Shown: positions 18,369 to 26,418 of the stretch, one piece after another
How the letters are laid out: the number at the start of each line of letters is the position of its first letter
Numbering within the stretch: the first letter of the stretch is position 1
Source: Haloarcula rara
GTDB taxonomy: Archaea > Halobacteriota > Halobacteria > Halobacteriales > Haloarculaceae
Length of the DNA: 64,000 bases
Reading direction: 5' to 3'
Assembly: GCF_029338235.1 (NCBI RefSeq)
Contig: NZ_CP119785.1
Coordinates: forward strand, 992,001-1,056,000
The notes under the pieces: generated by a model
Databases searched by the model: none
Seen by the model: the letters and a program-made list of their open reading frames with translations, nothing else
What the model was told of the DNA's origin: nothing
Made by a program: the position numbers and the translations under genes

Positions 18369-19407
18369 CCAGTACCTCCAGCAGCCGGTCGTTTTCCTCC
18401 GGGCGCCGGACGGCCACGCGGACGTGGCTGTCGAGCCGCCGGAAGGTGCGGGCGTCCCGCAGCGCGATACCCGCCTCGCGGGCGGTCGCGAGCAGGTCCT
18501 CGACCCCGGTGTCGCCAGTGTCGAAGCAGAGGAAGGGGGCGTCCGACGGGAACACGTCGAACCGCGTTGCGAGCCGGTCGCGCATACGCTCGCGTTCCTG
18601 GGCGACCCGTTCGCGGGTCTCGGCGACGAACGCGTCGGCCCCGTAGCAGTGCGTGCCGAGAGCCGCAGCTGCCGCGCTCATCGACCAGGCCCGCCGGGCG
18701 GTCGCGAGCCGGTCGAGCGCGTCGTGAGTGGCTACGGCGTAGCCCATGCGGACCCCAGGTAACCCGAACAGCTTGGTGAGCGAGCGCGCGACGACGACGC
18801 CCGCACGACCCGCGAGCGAGGGCTCGTCGGTGAAACCCAGGAAGGCCTCGTCGACGAGCAGGGTCGTCCCGACCTCGCGACAGCGGTCGGCGAAGGCCCG
18901 GAGCGCGTCGGCGTCGTAGCACTCCCCGGTGGGGTTGTTGGGGGTACAGACGACGGCCATGGCGTGGTCGGCCGGGTCCGCGTCGAGAATCTCGTCGTGG
19001 CCGACGAAGGTGGGCTCGCCGCCCTGCAGGCGCACCTCGCGGGCGTACTCGCCGAAGCTCGGGGCCGGGATGAGGACCGACTCGCCCGAACGGACGGTGG
19101 TCTGAATCGACAGTCGGATGGCTTCCAGCCCGCCCGCAGTGGGAACGACCTGAGCCGGGTCACAGCCGACGAACTCGGCCGCCGCCGCGCGAAAATCGGG
19201 GTAACCGTCGTTGGGGTAGGAGCGTGCGGTGTCGAACGCCGCTTCGAACACCTCGCGCGTGCCCGGTGGGACCCGCGGGTTCGTGTTCGCGCTGAAATCG
19301 AGCACGTCGGGGTCGTCGCTGCTCCCGTGTGGGACACGCCCGTCGGTCCCGATGTGTGACTCGCTCTCGCCGGCGGCGCGCAGCGCCGCGACGCTGTCGG
19401 GGTCCAT
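18361..19407 (-). CDS. cobD: Threonine-phosphate decarboxylase
   Basis: A 348-residue PLP enzyme that makes (R)-1-amino-2-propanol phosphate, the linker of the nucleotide loop. It is an aspartate-aminotransferase fold with LDFSANTNPRVPPG, CTPNNPTG, the VDEAF aspartate, and the PLP lysine K212 in SLTKLFGLPGVRMGY. Length is normal. Upstream, between this gene and cobY, sits one copy of the structured repeat family. Confidence 0.93.
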   Translation of the reverse strand: MDPDSVAALRAAGESESHIGTDGRVPHGSSDDPDVLDFSANTNPRVPPGTREVFEAAFDTARSYPNDGYPDFRAAAAEFVGCDPAQVVPTAGGLEAIRLSIQTTVRSGESVLIPAPSFGEYAREVRLQGGEPTFVGHDEILDADPADHAMAVVCTPNNPTGECYDADALRAFADRCREVGTTLLVDEAFLGFTDEPSLAGRAGVVVARSLTKLFGLPGVRMGYAVATHDALDRLATARRAWSMSAAAAALGTHCYGADAFVAETRERVAQERERMRDRLATRFDVFPSDAPFLCFDTGDTGVEDLLATAREAGIALRDARTFRRLDSHVRVAVRRPEENDRLLEVLDV

Positions 19408-19476
19408 GGGAACGACGACGGTGAGCAGTGGGGAGAAACTTTCGTGCGACGCCTCTAGCTGAAAATCGAATACGAA

Positions 19477-19750
19477 CAGCCAGAAAGCCCCGGCATGCTA
19501 CACTCGGGGGACTCGCTGTCGTTCGAAAGATGGCTGCGCCGTCTTTCGTGATGACGAGAGAGCAAAGCTCTCTCGAACCACGCTCCTCGCCTTCGGCTGC
19601 GGTGTCTGCTCACGGGCCGTAGGCCCGTTCGCACGTGCCGAGGCGCGTAGCGCCTCGCGCCTTACGTCGTCCACCGTCGTGTAGCATGCCGCCCCTTTCA
19701 GTCCCACCCGCGCCGGCTGGCCAACCAGCTACGGGCGGGGCATTCTGGCC
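19477..19750 (-). repeat. Structured dispersed repeat, copy A (degenerate)
   Basis: A 274-bp element in the cobD-cobY gap. Read on the minus strand, it has an outer stem (19737-19750 with 19477-19491), a GC-rich core hairpin at 19692-19740, and an inner stem of perfect 12-base arms GGCATGCTACAC/GTGTAGCATGCC (19492-19503 and 19679-19690). Inside the inner stem are short hairpins, several with perfect arms and three-base loops (19555-19575, 19612-19628, 19639-19657). The 5' arm of the core hairpin is partly deleted compared with copies B and C. No protein is encoded. Confidence 0.8.
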
Positions 19751-19782
19751 TTCGAAATCAGCAGCGTTGCAAGATAATTCAG

Positions 19783-20337
19783 CTACAGCAATGCCTCAGC
19801 AATCCGGGCGTCGGCGAGCGTGTTCACGTTGACCGCGACCCGCGCGTCCTCGGTCATCCATGCATCGTCACCATCGTCGCCGACGACGTTGACACCGGTC
19901 GGCGCGACCTCGCGGCCCTCACGCTCGAAGGTGGTGTCGTCGCTGACACCCAGCTCGCGCTTGCGGGCGGCGGGGACGAGTACCGACAGCGACCCGCCCT
20001 CGTGGGCGTCGAGCACGCGGTCGAGAATCGCGCCGTCGAGCAGCGGGAGGTCGGCGGCGACGGTGAGTACGGGCGCCGAGACGCGGTCGTCGGCAAGCGC
20101 CGCGTCGAGGTCCGCGACGTATCCGTCGCCGGGCGTCTCGATACAGGGAACGTCGAGATGCGCCCGTGTCTCGGGCGTCGCGGGCGACGTGACCGCGTAG
20201 GCAGTGTCGACGGCGCTCTCGGAGAGCGCCCCGAACACGCGGCCGACCATCGGCGCGTCGCCGACCCGAAACAGGGGCTTCTCGACGGGGGTATCGAGCC
20301 GAGTGCCGCGGCCGCCACACATCACCAGAGCGTCCAC
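19783..20337 (-). CDS. cobY: Adenosylcobinamide-phosphate guanylyltransferase (archaeal)
   Basis: A 184-residue nucleotidyltransferase that activates adenosylcobinamide phosphate with GTP. CobY replaces bacterial CobU in archaea and lacks the kinase part. Motifs are the MCGGRGTRL loop at 6-14 and a conserved lysine in VEKPLF. The start is a GTG that overlaps the end of the CbiB-CobS gene by 16 bases, typical of the tightly packed cluster. The product feeds CobS. Confidence 0.9.
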   Translation of the reverse strand: MDALVMCGGRGTRLDTPVEKPLFRVGDAPMVGRVFGALSESAVDTAYAVTSPATPETRAHLDVPCIETPGDGYVADLDAALADDRVSAPVLTVAADLPLLDGAILDRVLDAHEGGSLSVLVPAARKRELGVSDDTTFEREGREVAPTGVNVVGDDGDDAWMTEDARVAVNVNTLADARIAEALL

Positions 20338-22019
20338 GCGGACCCCCCCAGGAGGTGCCAGGCGGCGACCGCGCTATGCAGCGCGACGACGCGGGCGAGT
20401 TCGTTCGTGGCACCGAAGACGTCACCGCCGACGCCACCCAGTGAACGCTTTGCCCACCGGCGGACCAGCAGTGTCACGACAAGAGCGGCGGCGAGAGCGA
20501 CGGCGGTGGCCGCCGGGGCGACGGCGGCTATCGGCACGGCAGCCGCGAGCGCGACCAGCAAGTCGACCGGGCCGTTGCCGTCGAGCATCGTCGCACCGAA
20601 CCCCTCGTGACTCGGGGTACCCAGGCAGGCGAGCGTCGCCATGGCGGCTTTCGCACCGACCTCGCTGGCGACGACGGCGGCGACGGCGACGCGGACCGGC
20701 AGGGTCGTCACCGCCAGCAGGCCGAGCGCGAGCCCGACGAGGGCAGTTCCCAGCGCGAGCACCGCGCCGACGCCGACCGTCGTGTCGCGCATCACCTCGC
20801 GGCGCTCTTCTGGGGTGCCGTGGACCGCCGCCGCGTCGCCGAGGTCGGCCAAGCCGTCGGCATGGTTGACGCCGGTGACCGCGACCAGGGCCGCGAGCGC
20901 CGCCGCGGCGACGACCGGGCCGGGAAGCCGGCCGACGGCCAGGAACGGGAGTGCCACCAGCCCGCCGACGACGTAGCCCGCGAGCGGGAACGCCGCCGGC
21001 GTCGCGGTGAAGGCCACCCACGCGCCCTCGTCGTGGCCGACGGGGAGCCGGGAGAGAAAGCCCAGCGCGCCACGCAGTGCACTCAGAACCACGCTGGCAC
21101 CCCCGAGCGCGGCAAGTGCCAGCCCCGCGAGCGCGTAGCTGCAGACGCCGGCGAGCCCGACCGCGCGGACGCCGCGGCGCGACGCCGCCACGTCCGGCAG
21201 GCTGGCCTCGGGGTTGAGGACGTACACGCCCGGCTTCTCCAGGCGCACGTCCAGCCCGGCGGCGGCGACGCCCATCGGCCAGCCGGAGTTCGGCGAGGGG
21301 ACGCCGTCGAGCCACTGTCGCGTGCGCACGAGCGAGCGCAGGTCCGCGAACGCGACCGCGAGTGCGAGCGCGCTCAGGCGGGCCGGGAGCCACATCACCG
21401 CGTCGTCGAGCACGGCGGCGGGGGTGCCGACCCGCTTCGTGCGATAGCCCAGCATCGAGTCCAGCGTGTTGACGGCCTTGACCCACACCGCCGCCGCCGC
21501 GGCGACCGGGAGCGGGGCCACGCCAGCGAGCGCGGCGACCACCGCGGCGAGGACGAACGCCGACAGCGGCGCGACCAGTCCGTCGGCCAGGTTCTCGGCG
21601 GCGCTTTCGACGGCCGCGCTGCGGAGCTGTCCCGGCGAGAGCGCGCTCGCGTCCCGTCCGGCGAGCGCGAGTAGCCCGCCGCGAGCCGCCTCGATATCGG
21701 TGTCAGAGTCGCCGATGACCGACCCGGCCGCGGTGAGCAACCGCCGGAGGCTCGTCGAGAGGAACAGGACCAGCCCCGCGATGGCGACCGCGGCCAGTTC
21801 TGACCGGGTCCCGACGACAGCGACAATCGTCGCGACCGGGACAGCGGCCGCGAGCGGGAGCGCGAGCGCGCCGACACCACCCACGACCAGCGGGTGTCGC
21901 CACTCGCGGTCCAGCGGCGCGACCAGCCGACCGAACCAGGCGACAGGGTGGTACCGCGTCGGCGGTTCGCCGACGAGCGCCTCAAGCCCACCCGCGACGA
22001 GCATCGCGACGACCGGCAT
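20322..22019 (-). CDS. Adenosylcobinamide-phosphate synthase / cobalamin synthase, one fused reading frame (CbiB-CobS)
   Basis: One open frame of 565 residues with two membrane enzymes in a row. Residues 1 to about 308 are CbiB (VGEPPTRYHPVAWFGRLV, DGLVAPLSAF, VKAVNTLDSMLGYR, PNSGWPMG), which attaches aminopropanol phosphate to cobyric acid. From about 310 on it is CobS (GALGFLSRLPVG, NHADGLADLGDA, GTPEERREVMRDTTVG), which joins GDP-cobinamide to alpha-ribazole. In relatives these are usually two adjacent genes. A GTG at 21092 would be the natural CobS start, but no stop separates them. It is either a true fusion or a lost stop. ATGA overlap with the HAD gene upstream. Confidence 0.85.
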   Translation of the reverse strand: MPVVAMLVAGGLEALVGEPPTRYHPVAWFGRLVAPLDREWRHPLVVGGVGALALPLAAAVPVATIVAVVGTRSELAAVAIAGLVLFLSTSLRRLLTAAGSVIGDSDTDIEAARGGLLALAGRDASALSPGQLRSAAVESAAENLADGLVAPLSAFVLAAVVAALAGVAPLPVAAAAAVWVKAVNTLDSMLGYRTKRVGTPAAVLDDAVMWLPARLSALALAVAFADLRSLVRTRQWLDGVPSPNSGWPMGVAAAGLDVRLEKPGVYVLNPEASLPDVAASRRGVRAVGLAGVCSYALAGLALAALGGASVVLSALRGALGFLSRLPVGHDEGAWVAFTATPAAFPLAGYVVGGLVALPFLAVGRLPGPVVAAAALAALVAVTGVNHADGLADLGDAAAVHGTPEERREVMRDTTVGVGAVLALGTALVGLALGLLAVTTLPVRVAVAAVVASEVGAKAAMATLACLGTPSHEGFGATMLDGNGPVDLLVALAAAVPIAAVAPAATAVALAAALVVTLLVRRWAKRSLGGVGGDVFGATNELARVVALHSAVAAWHLLGGSAWTLW

Positions 22020-22644
22020 CACAGCCGACCCTCCCGGAGCCGCGTCGCGACGGTCGAAAGCGGCGTGTCGGCCAGCAGGACCGACCGTGCGCCGGCCCGC
22101 TCCGCGCCGCCGTCGGTGCGAGCGTCGTCGCCGACGTGGACCAGCGCGGGGAGCGGGACATCGAGCGCGTCGACAGTCGCCTCGAAGATGCGGGGGTGGG
22201 GCTTGCGCCAGCCCACGTCTACGCTGGTCACGACGACATCGAGCACGTCGCCGGCGAGGTCGGTGCGGTCGAGCGTTCGTTCGACCAGCCCGGGAACGCT
22301 GCAGTTCGAGCAAATGGCGACCTGACCGCTGTCGGCCGCCGCAGCGAGCGCGTCGCGAGCGCCCTCGCGTCGGGACACTGGCCCGTCGAAGGCAGCCAGG
22401 ACGGCCTCGCGAGCGGTCGCCGCCGTGACCTCGACGCCGCGGCTGGCCAGGGCGAGTCGAACGTGTTCGTCGAGGGCGCCTCCCGGCCGCGGTCGTACTC
22501 GCGATGGGCGGACCGATAGGCGGCCTCCCAGTCGTCGGGCACGGAGACACCGCGCTCGGCGAGGCTGTCGGCGACGGCGTCCCAGGGCTGGTCGGGCCGG
22601 TCGGTCGCGACGAGGGTCCCGAACAGGTCGAACGAAACTACCAC
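22019..22644 (-). CDS. HAD-family phosphatase of the cobalamin cluster (frameshifted)
   Basis: About 208 residues if one base is restored. The GTG at 22644 starts VVVSFDLFGTLVATDRP with the catalytic DxxxT motif, and the end has SVDVGWRKPHPRIFEA and VHVGDDARTDG, motifs III and IV of HAD hydrolases. Near 22474-22479 the frame is lost: the sequence GCGCCC needs one more C to continue as PLDEHVRLALASRGVEV. Its place directly before cbiB suggests a phosphatase step of corrinoid metabolism, for example on alpha-ribazole phosphate, but this is inference. Confidence 0.75.
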
Positions 22645-23041
22645 GTCCGTGTGGTTACTGCAATCGCACTTGAACTGTGTGGTCAGCACGGCCCGTGGCC
22701 GTCGCCGTCATACGGACGTCTTTCACCAGTACTAATTCTGATAGTAATATCAGCTATTTCTATTAGAACTCTTATATTTGAGGTGGCGTTTACAGTTAGA
22801 TTTGATATATTAATTGGCAGACTGAGATGGTATGAGACCCTACATTTATTCGACAGGTCTCCCCTTCGGAATCTCATCGAACACGCAGCAATAATCATTT
22901 GTATACCGATATATTCCGGTACTGCGTGGTCGTCACACCCGTCAGCACTGCCGACAGCGCTGGCCACCCGGTGTGTGGGTGTGTACAAAAATGGGCGAAG
23001 GCCCGATAGCGAAGCGGACGTGCCAGTGTGGACGCCGACGG
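22645..23041. other. AT-rich intergenic stretch, no gene seen
   Basis: Roughly 22720-22920 is strikingly AT-rich for this genome, with runs such as TATTAGAACTCTTATATTTG and GATATATTAATTGG. No reading frame in it has haloarchaeal composition or a recognisable motif. It could be a promoter region for unknown RNA, or leftover foreign DNA next to the tRNA-Tyr region. Confidence 0.5.
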
Positions 23042-23200
23042 TTACTCGACCCATTTCGCGCGGCGGATATCGTACCCGCCACAGTCTGGACAGGAGTGGT
23101 GCTGGAGGTCGAACGACGCATCGCATGCTAGACAGATGTACGGGCGTCCCGTGGGCTCCCCGAGGTGGGAAACGCTGCGTGCTTTGTCAAAGACTCCCAT
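23042..23200 (-). CDS. Small zinc-ribbon protein
   Basis: A 52-residue protein starting MGVFDKARSV, with PYICLACDASFD and HHSCPDCGGYDIRRAKW: two CxxC knuckles that form one zinc ribbon. This N-terminus and C-terminus pattern is common to a family of very small haloarchaeal zinc proteins. I choose the ATG at 23200; longer starts at 23212 or 23236 add hydrophobic residues not expected in the family. Function unknown. Confidence 0.72.
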   Translation of the reverse strand: MGVFDKARSVSHLGEPTGRPYICLACDASFDLQHHSCPDCGGYDIRRAKWVE

Positions 23201-23540
23201 CGACGACCACATCGAGTAATCGGTCCATACTACCAAAAAGAGCGCTGATAGTTCACGTTATTTTATCCGACGCCGTCTTGCGGTTTGTTCGAAGAGTACG
23301 ATACGGGCGGTCGGCCGGTTGTGTCGACCGGAGGACCCGCCAGTGGCGGCGCGAGAGCCACTGACCGGTGACCGGAAGACTGGGTCTGTGACAGAACGAT
23401 TACTATGTCAGACACCCACCAGTTAGGCTGGAAGTACGGCACGCCGATCACTCATCGACGGTTCCGGACGTCGCCTGTGTCAGCGAACGGGACACATACT
23501 AATATCGGTGTTTGGCGAGTCCAACATACGACCGAACGGC
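23201..23540. other. Intergenic region, no convincing gene
   Basis: The stretch between the zinc-ribbon gene and the ATP-grasp gene. A short frame starting at 23406 (MSDTHQLGWKYG) overlaps the next gene out of frame and lacks acidic composition, so I do not call it. A TACTAATAT segment at about 23500 may be the promoter of the ATP-grasp gene. Confidence 0.45.
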
Positions 23541-24713
23541 ATGGCCGAGGCACTCATTCCGACGGGACACGAGGCACAGAGCTACGTCTGTCTCCGATCG
23601 CTATCCGGCCACGGTGTCGGTTCGATAATCGCATCGGAGAAACCGAAGGTCCCGGCGGCGAGGTCACGCTACTGCTCGGCGTCGGTCCGCGTCGCGGACC
23701 CCCGCGAAGACCTGCTGGCGTACCGCGACGACCTGCTCGCGGTTGCCCGCCGACCGACAGTCGAGACGGTGATTCCGATACGACCGGAAGACAGCTACGT
23801 CCTCTCGCGGTACCGCGAGCAGTTCGAGTCGGTGACAAACGTCGTCGTCCCGACGTTCGAACAGCTCCAGGCCGTCATCGATAGACAGCGTCTCATCGAG
23901 GTCGCGGCGACTGCCGGCGTCCCGGCCCCCCGGACGACGAGACTCGACGCCGTCGACGACTGGACGCCCCAGCAACTCGTCAAGTCACGATACAACGTGC
24001 TTGCGGAGGGTGTCCTGCCGGGGATGGACGCCTCGGAGATAGCGGTCGAAAAATCGCTGACCCATCTCGCCGCTGGTGAGCAGCCCGACCGGCGGGCACT
24101 GCGGGAGGCGATGGGACACGAGCCAATCGTTCAGGAGTATATCCCGTCAGACGCGGAGTATCTGGTCGGCGCGCTGTACGCCCACGGCGACCCACTGGCG
24201 CTCTTTCAGCACCGACAGGTCCGTGGCGACAGCTACACCGGCGGCGGCGGTGTCTACCGGAAATCCGTGGCCATCCCTGAACTGGAAGCGGTCGCACGCG
24301 ACCTGCTCGGCGAGCTCGACTGGCACGGGCTGGCCTGTATCGAGTACATGCGCCACGAGGAGACAGGCGAGTTCGTCCTGACGGAAATTAACCCCCGAAT
24401 GTGGCAATCGCTCCCGTCGGCGGTCAGGGCCGGCGCCGACTTTCCGGGCTATTACTGGCTCGCGGCGACCGACCGACGCGATGCCATCAGCTGTGACTAC
24501 GACGTCGGTGTGGGCACGCATCTGCTACACGGCGAGCTGGGCCACCTGCTGAGCATCATCCGGGAAGACTCCCCGCTCGTGGCGAAACCGTCGGTCGCGA
24601 AGCGTGCCACGGAAATCGTCGCGTCCTGTCTGGGCGACCCGAACTTCGACTACCTCGCGATGGACGACCCGCGACCGTTTCTCCGGGGCGTCCTGAACAA
24701 GGTCTCGAACTGA
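23541..24713 (+). CDS. ATP-grasp carboxylate-amine ligase-like protein
   Basis: A 390-residue protein of the ATP-grasp fold: N-terminal Rossmann-like region, an ATP-binding core (VEKSLTHL, IVQEYIPSDAEYLVG) and the metal-binding ending TEINPRMWQSL. Such enzymes couple a carboxylate to an amine or other nucleophile through an acyl phosphate; the substrates here cannot be told. It stands alone between AT-rich DNA and the tRNA-Tyr region. The ATG at 23541 gives MAEALIPTG; an upstream ATG at 23508 adds a doubtful 11 residues. Confidence 0.8.
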   Translation: MAEALIPTGHEAQSYVCLRSLSGHGVGSIIASEKPKVPAARSRYCSASVRVADPREDLLAYRDDLLAVARRPTVETVIPIRPEDSYVLSRYREQFESVTNVVVPTFEQLQAVIDRQRLIEVAATAGVPAPRTTRLDAVDDWTPQQLVKSRYNVLAEGVLPGMDASEIAVEKSLTHLAAGEQPDRRALREAMGHEPIVQEYIPSDAEYLVGALYAHGDPLALFQHRQVRGDSYTGGGGVYRKSVAIPELEAVARDLLGELDWHGLACIEYMRHEETGEFVLTEINPRMWQSLPSAVRAGADFPGYYWLAATDRRDAISCDYDVGVGTHLLHGELGHLLSIIREDSPLVAKPSVAKRATEIVASCLGDPNFDYLAMDDPRPFLRGVLNKVSN

Positions 24714-24748
24714 CTGCCCCGAGCTGAACAAAAGAAGACGATCAGTAA

Positions 24749-24778
24749 CAAAACGAGTCCGCCCTCTCCGATTTGAAC
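24749..24778. repeat. Partial copy of the tRNA-Tyr 3' end (attachment-site-like)
   Basis: Thirty bases match the 3' part of the tRNA-Tyr gene and flanking bases (24899-24928) with one mismatch, in direct orientation 150 bp away. The copy covers the acceptor 3' strand, the T stem and part of the T loop. Such a duplicate is what integration into a tRNA 3' end leaves behind. There is no integrase beside it, so this would be a remnant. Confidence 0.75.
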
Positions 24779-24907
24779 AGGTGAGAGACGTTCCTGCTCG
24801 GTCGCTTCGCTCCCTTCGCGGGCTGCGGCTCTCGTGTTCAAACCGTGTCGTGGGTGACTCGATAGACGCCGCTGGCTCACTACGTTCGCAGGCGGCGTCA
24901 AAACGAG

Positions 24908-24981
24908 TCCGCCCTCCCCGATTTGAACGGGGGACAAGTCGATCTACAGTCGACTGCTCTACCAGTCTGAGCTAAGGGCGG
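24908..24981 (-). tRNA. tRNA-Tyr (GTA)
   Basis: A 74-base cloverleaf without intron: acceptor CCGCCCT/AGGGCGG, D arm GCTC/GAGC, anticodon stem GTCGA/TCGAC with loop CTGTAGA (anticodon GTA), T stem CCCCG/CGGGG with loop TTCAAAT, discriminator A. The first pair is C1-G72, the identity element of archaeal tRNA-Tyr. CCA is not encoded. Its 3' end is duplicated at 24749-24778. Confidence 0.97.
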
Positions 24982-25104
24982 TCTGCAGTCGAAAGTAGCC
25001 CGTGGTCGAGACTTAAGGATTGTTATTCGCGAAGCGTGCGGGGTCCCGTAACATATGCGCATTCGCACACAATATGTAAATCAGAGGTAAGCGTAGGGAG
25101 GGGT

Positions 25105-25320
25105 GTGCTTGGAGACTGTGACTACTGTGGTGACCCGCTCACCAACGAACTCCAGTCGGTAACCTGTGACCACTGTGGGGAAGGGTTCCACGTCGAATGC
25201 GCTCGCGAGGCGGGCGAGTTCTCGGTCACGGTCGAGTCGAAACTGCTCGGTTCGGATAACTACCGTATCGAGTGCCCCTTCTGTGACCTCTCCTGGAGTG
25301 CCGGCTACGACCCGCGCTGA
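25105..25320 (+). CDS. Small treble-clef/RING-like zinc protein
   Basis: A 71-residue protein with the cysteine pattern CDYCGD, CDHCGEGFHVEC and CPFCDLSW, enough ligands for two zinc ions in a RING- or treble-clef-like arrangement. The GTG at 25105 is chosen because a strong GGGAGGGG ribosome-binding sequence sits directly before it; a longer frame from an ATG at 25036 would run through the promoter-like AATATGTAAAT. It lies upstream of cdrL. Function unknown. Confidence 0.65.
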   Translation: MLGDCDYCGDPLTNELQSVTCDHCGEGFHVECAREAGEFSVTVESKLLGSDNYRIECPFCDLSWSAGYDPR

Positions 25321-25380
25321 CGCGACGACGACGAGCGTCAGACACAGCGGGAAGATTGAAATACCCGGGAGACAACCTGT

Positions 25381-26019
25381 ATGACGAGTCGGATGAGCAA
25401 GATAACGTTCCGCGCTGACGACGACCTCGTCGACCGCCTCGAGGAGTTCGACGCCTCGAAGAGTCAGGTCATGCGCGAGGCACTCCGTGCGTATCTCGAT
25501 GGCGAGGGGTCATCGGAGAGCGCGTCGGACGCGGACGAGGCAGTCACCGACACGGAGAGCATCGACGCGCTCATCGCCGACCGCGTCGACGCGCTCGTCG
25601 CCGACCGACTGGAGACACCGACGACGCCGCGCCAGCCACAGGACGTGAATGTAAACATCACGCTCGACGCCGATAGCGGGGCTGTAACAGAGGAACGGGC
25701 CGGCAGCAGACGCGCGTCAGACACAGAGACCGACACTGCGACGACGGGTGTATCACACGACCGCGAGGGCCGTAAGACAGCACCCGAGAGCCGTGAAGAC
25801 GCGGAGGCCAGCGGGCAGTCCGCCTGTGCCCAGTGTGGCGAGAACCTGGCGTCCTCGCACGTTTACTGCCCGAACTGCGGGGAGAAAGCCTCCCGACGCG
25901 TGTTCTGTGACTGCGGTGACGAGCTCCGGTCGGACTGGGGATTCTGCCCCGGTTGCGGGCGACGAACCCCCGCTGCGGACGTGCTCGAACAGACCAGAAG
26001 TGGCGCAAACAGGGAGTAA
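25381..26019 (+). CDS. cdrL: CdrL-like RHH and zinc-ribbon regulator
   Basis: A 212-residue protein: an N-terminal ribbon-helix-helix (KITFRADDDLVDRLEEFD, then SQVMREALRAYL), a long acidic linker, and a C-terminal double zinc ribbon (CAQCG, CPNCG, CDCGDE, CPGCG). The same architecture is found in CdrL, encoded beside the cdrS-ftsZ2 operon of other haloarchaea and thought to regulate it. The start may also be the ATG at 25393. The AT-rich patch around 25354 suggests a nearly leaderless transcript. Confidence 0.75.
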   Translation: MTSRMSKITFRADDDLVDRLEEFDASKSQVMREALRAYLDGEGSSESASDADEAVTDTESIDALIADRVDALVADRLETPTTPRQPQDVNVNITLDADSGAVTEERAGSRRASDTETDTATTGVSHDREGRKTAPESREDAEASGQSACAQCGENLASSHVYCPNCGEKASRRVFCDCGDELRSDWGFCPGCGRRTPAADVLEQTRSGANRE

Positions 26020-26100
26020 GAGCCCCTTACCGCCGTAAACGCACAATTGTCATACACTCAGCGATACTTTTATTATCCCATAGTCTGTGGTACATCGTGC

Positions 26101-26118
26101 GTAAGACGGTCGTCTTAC
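26101..26118. promoter_or_regulatory. Palindromic operator candidate upstream of cdrS-ftsZ2
   Basis: Arms GTAAGACG and CGTCTTAC around GT form an 18-base palindrome. The half-site CGTCTTAC occurs again at 26210-26217, seventeen bases before the cdrS ATG. A full site plus a half-site in the control region fits binding by dimeric ribbon-helix-helix proteins such as CdrS or CdrL; this is inference from symmetry and position. Confidence 0.5.
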
Positions 26119-26233
26119 ACAGCCGGGGTCGCGGTGGCGTACCCGCCGCCGTCGGTCGATTTCGCTGTGTAAAACAGTCAGGCGGGCCGTAAACACGGCT
26201 CGTTTGGATCGTCTTACCCAAAGGGAAACAACC

Positions 26234-26416
26234 ATGGAGCGTGTGACACTACGGATTCCGAAGCAGCAGATAGAAGAGGTCGAACAGATGGTCGATACGG
26301 GGGAATACCCCAACCGGAGTGAGGCTATCCGGTCGGCCGTCCGGGAGATGCTGTCCGAGCAAGAGGGCTCGGAACGTGCCTCCGAGAAAGACAAACGAAC
26401 GTGGGCGAGGGTGTAA
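26234..26416 (+). CDS. cdrS: CdrS, ribbon-helix-helix cell-division regulator
   Basis: A 60-residue CopG-type protein: beta strand ERVTLRIPK, helix [12 protein letters not shown], helix [12 protein letters not shown]. It ends two bases before the ftsZ2 start, so the two genes are co-transcribed. CdrS was shown in Halobacterium to activate ftsZ2 and coordinate division. The start at 26234 gives the exact family N-terminus; a longer frame from 26204 does not. Confidence 0.9.
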   Translation: MERVTLRIPKQQIEEVEQMVDTGEYPNRSEAIRSAVREMLSEQEGSERASEKDKRTWARV

Positions 26417-26418
26417 CG

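Noticed and set aside
22474-22479. Programmed frameshift in the HAD gene
   Set aside because: No slippery site with pairing stem is evident and similar single-base losses occur in several unrelated genes, so sequencing error is the simpler reading.
23406-23884. Possible gene starting MSDTHQLGWKYG
   Set aside because: It runs out of frame into the ATP-grasp gene and turns Arg-rich, so it is a shadow frame.
24780-24899. Second tRNA beside tRNA-Tyr
   Set aside because: Only the T arm and acceptor 3' strand are present in the duplicate; no D or anticodon arm can be folded.
24650-24937. Minus-strand frame with duplicated SPVQIGEGGLVL
   Set aside because: It is only the translation of the duplicated tRNA-Tyr end, not a protein.
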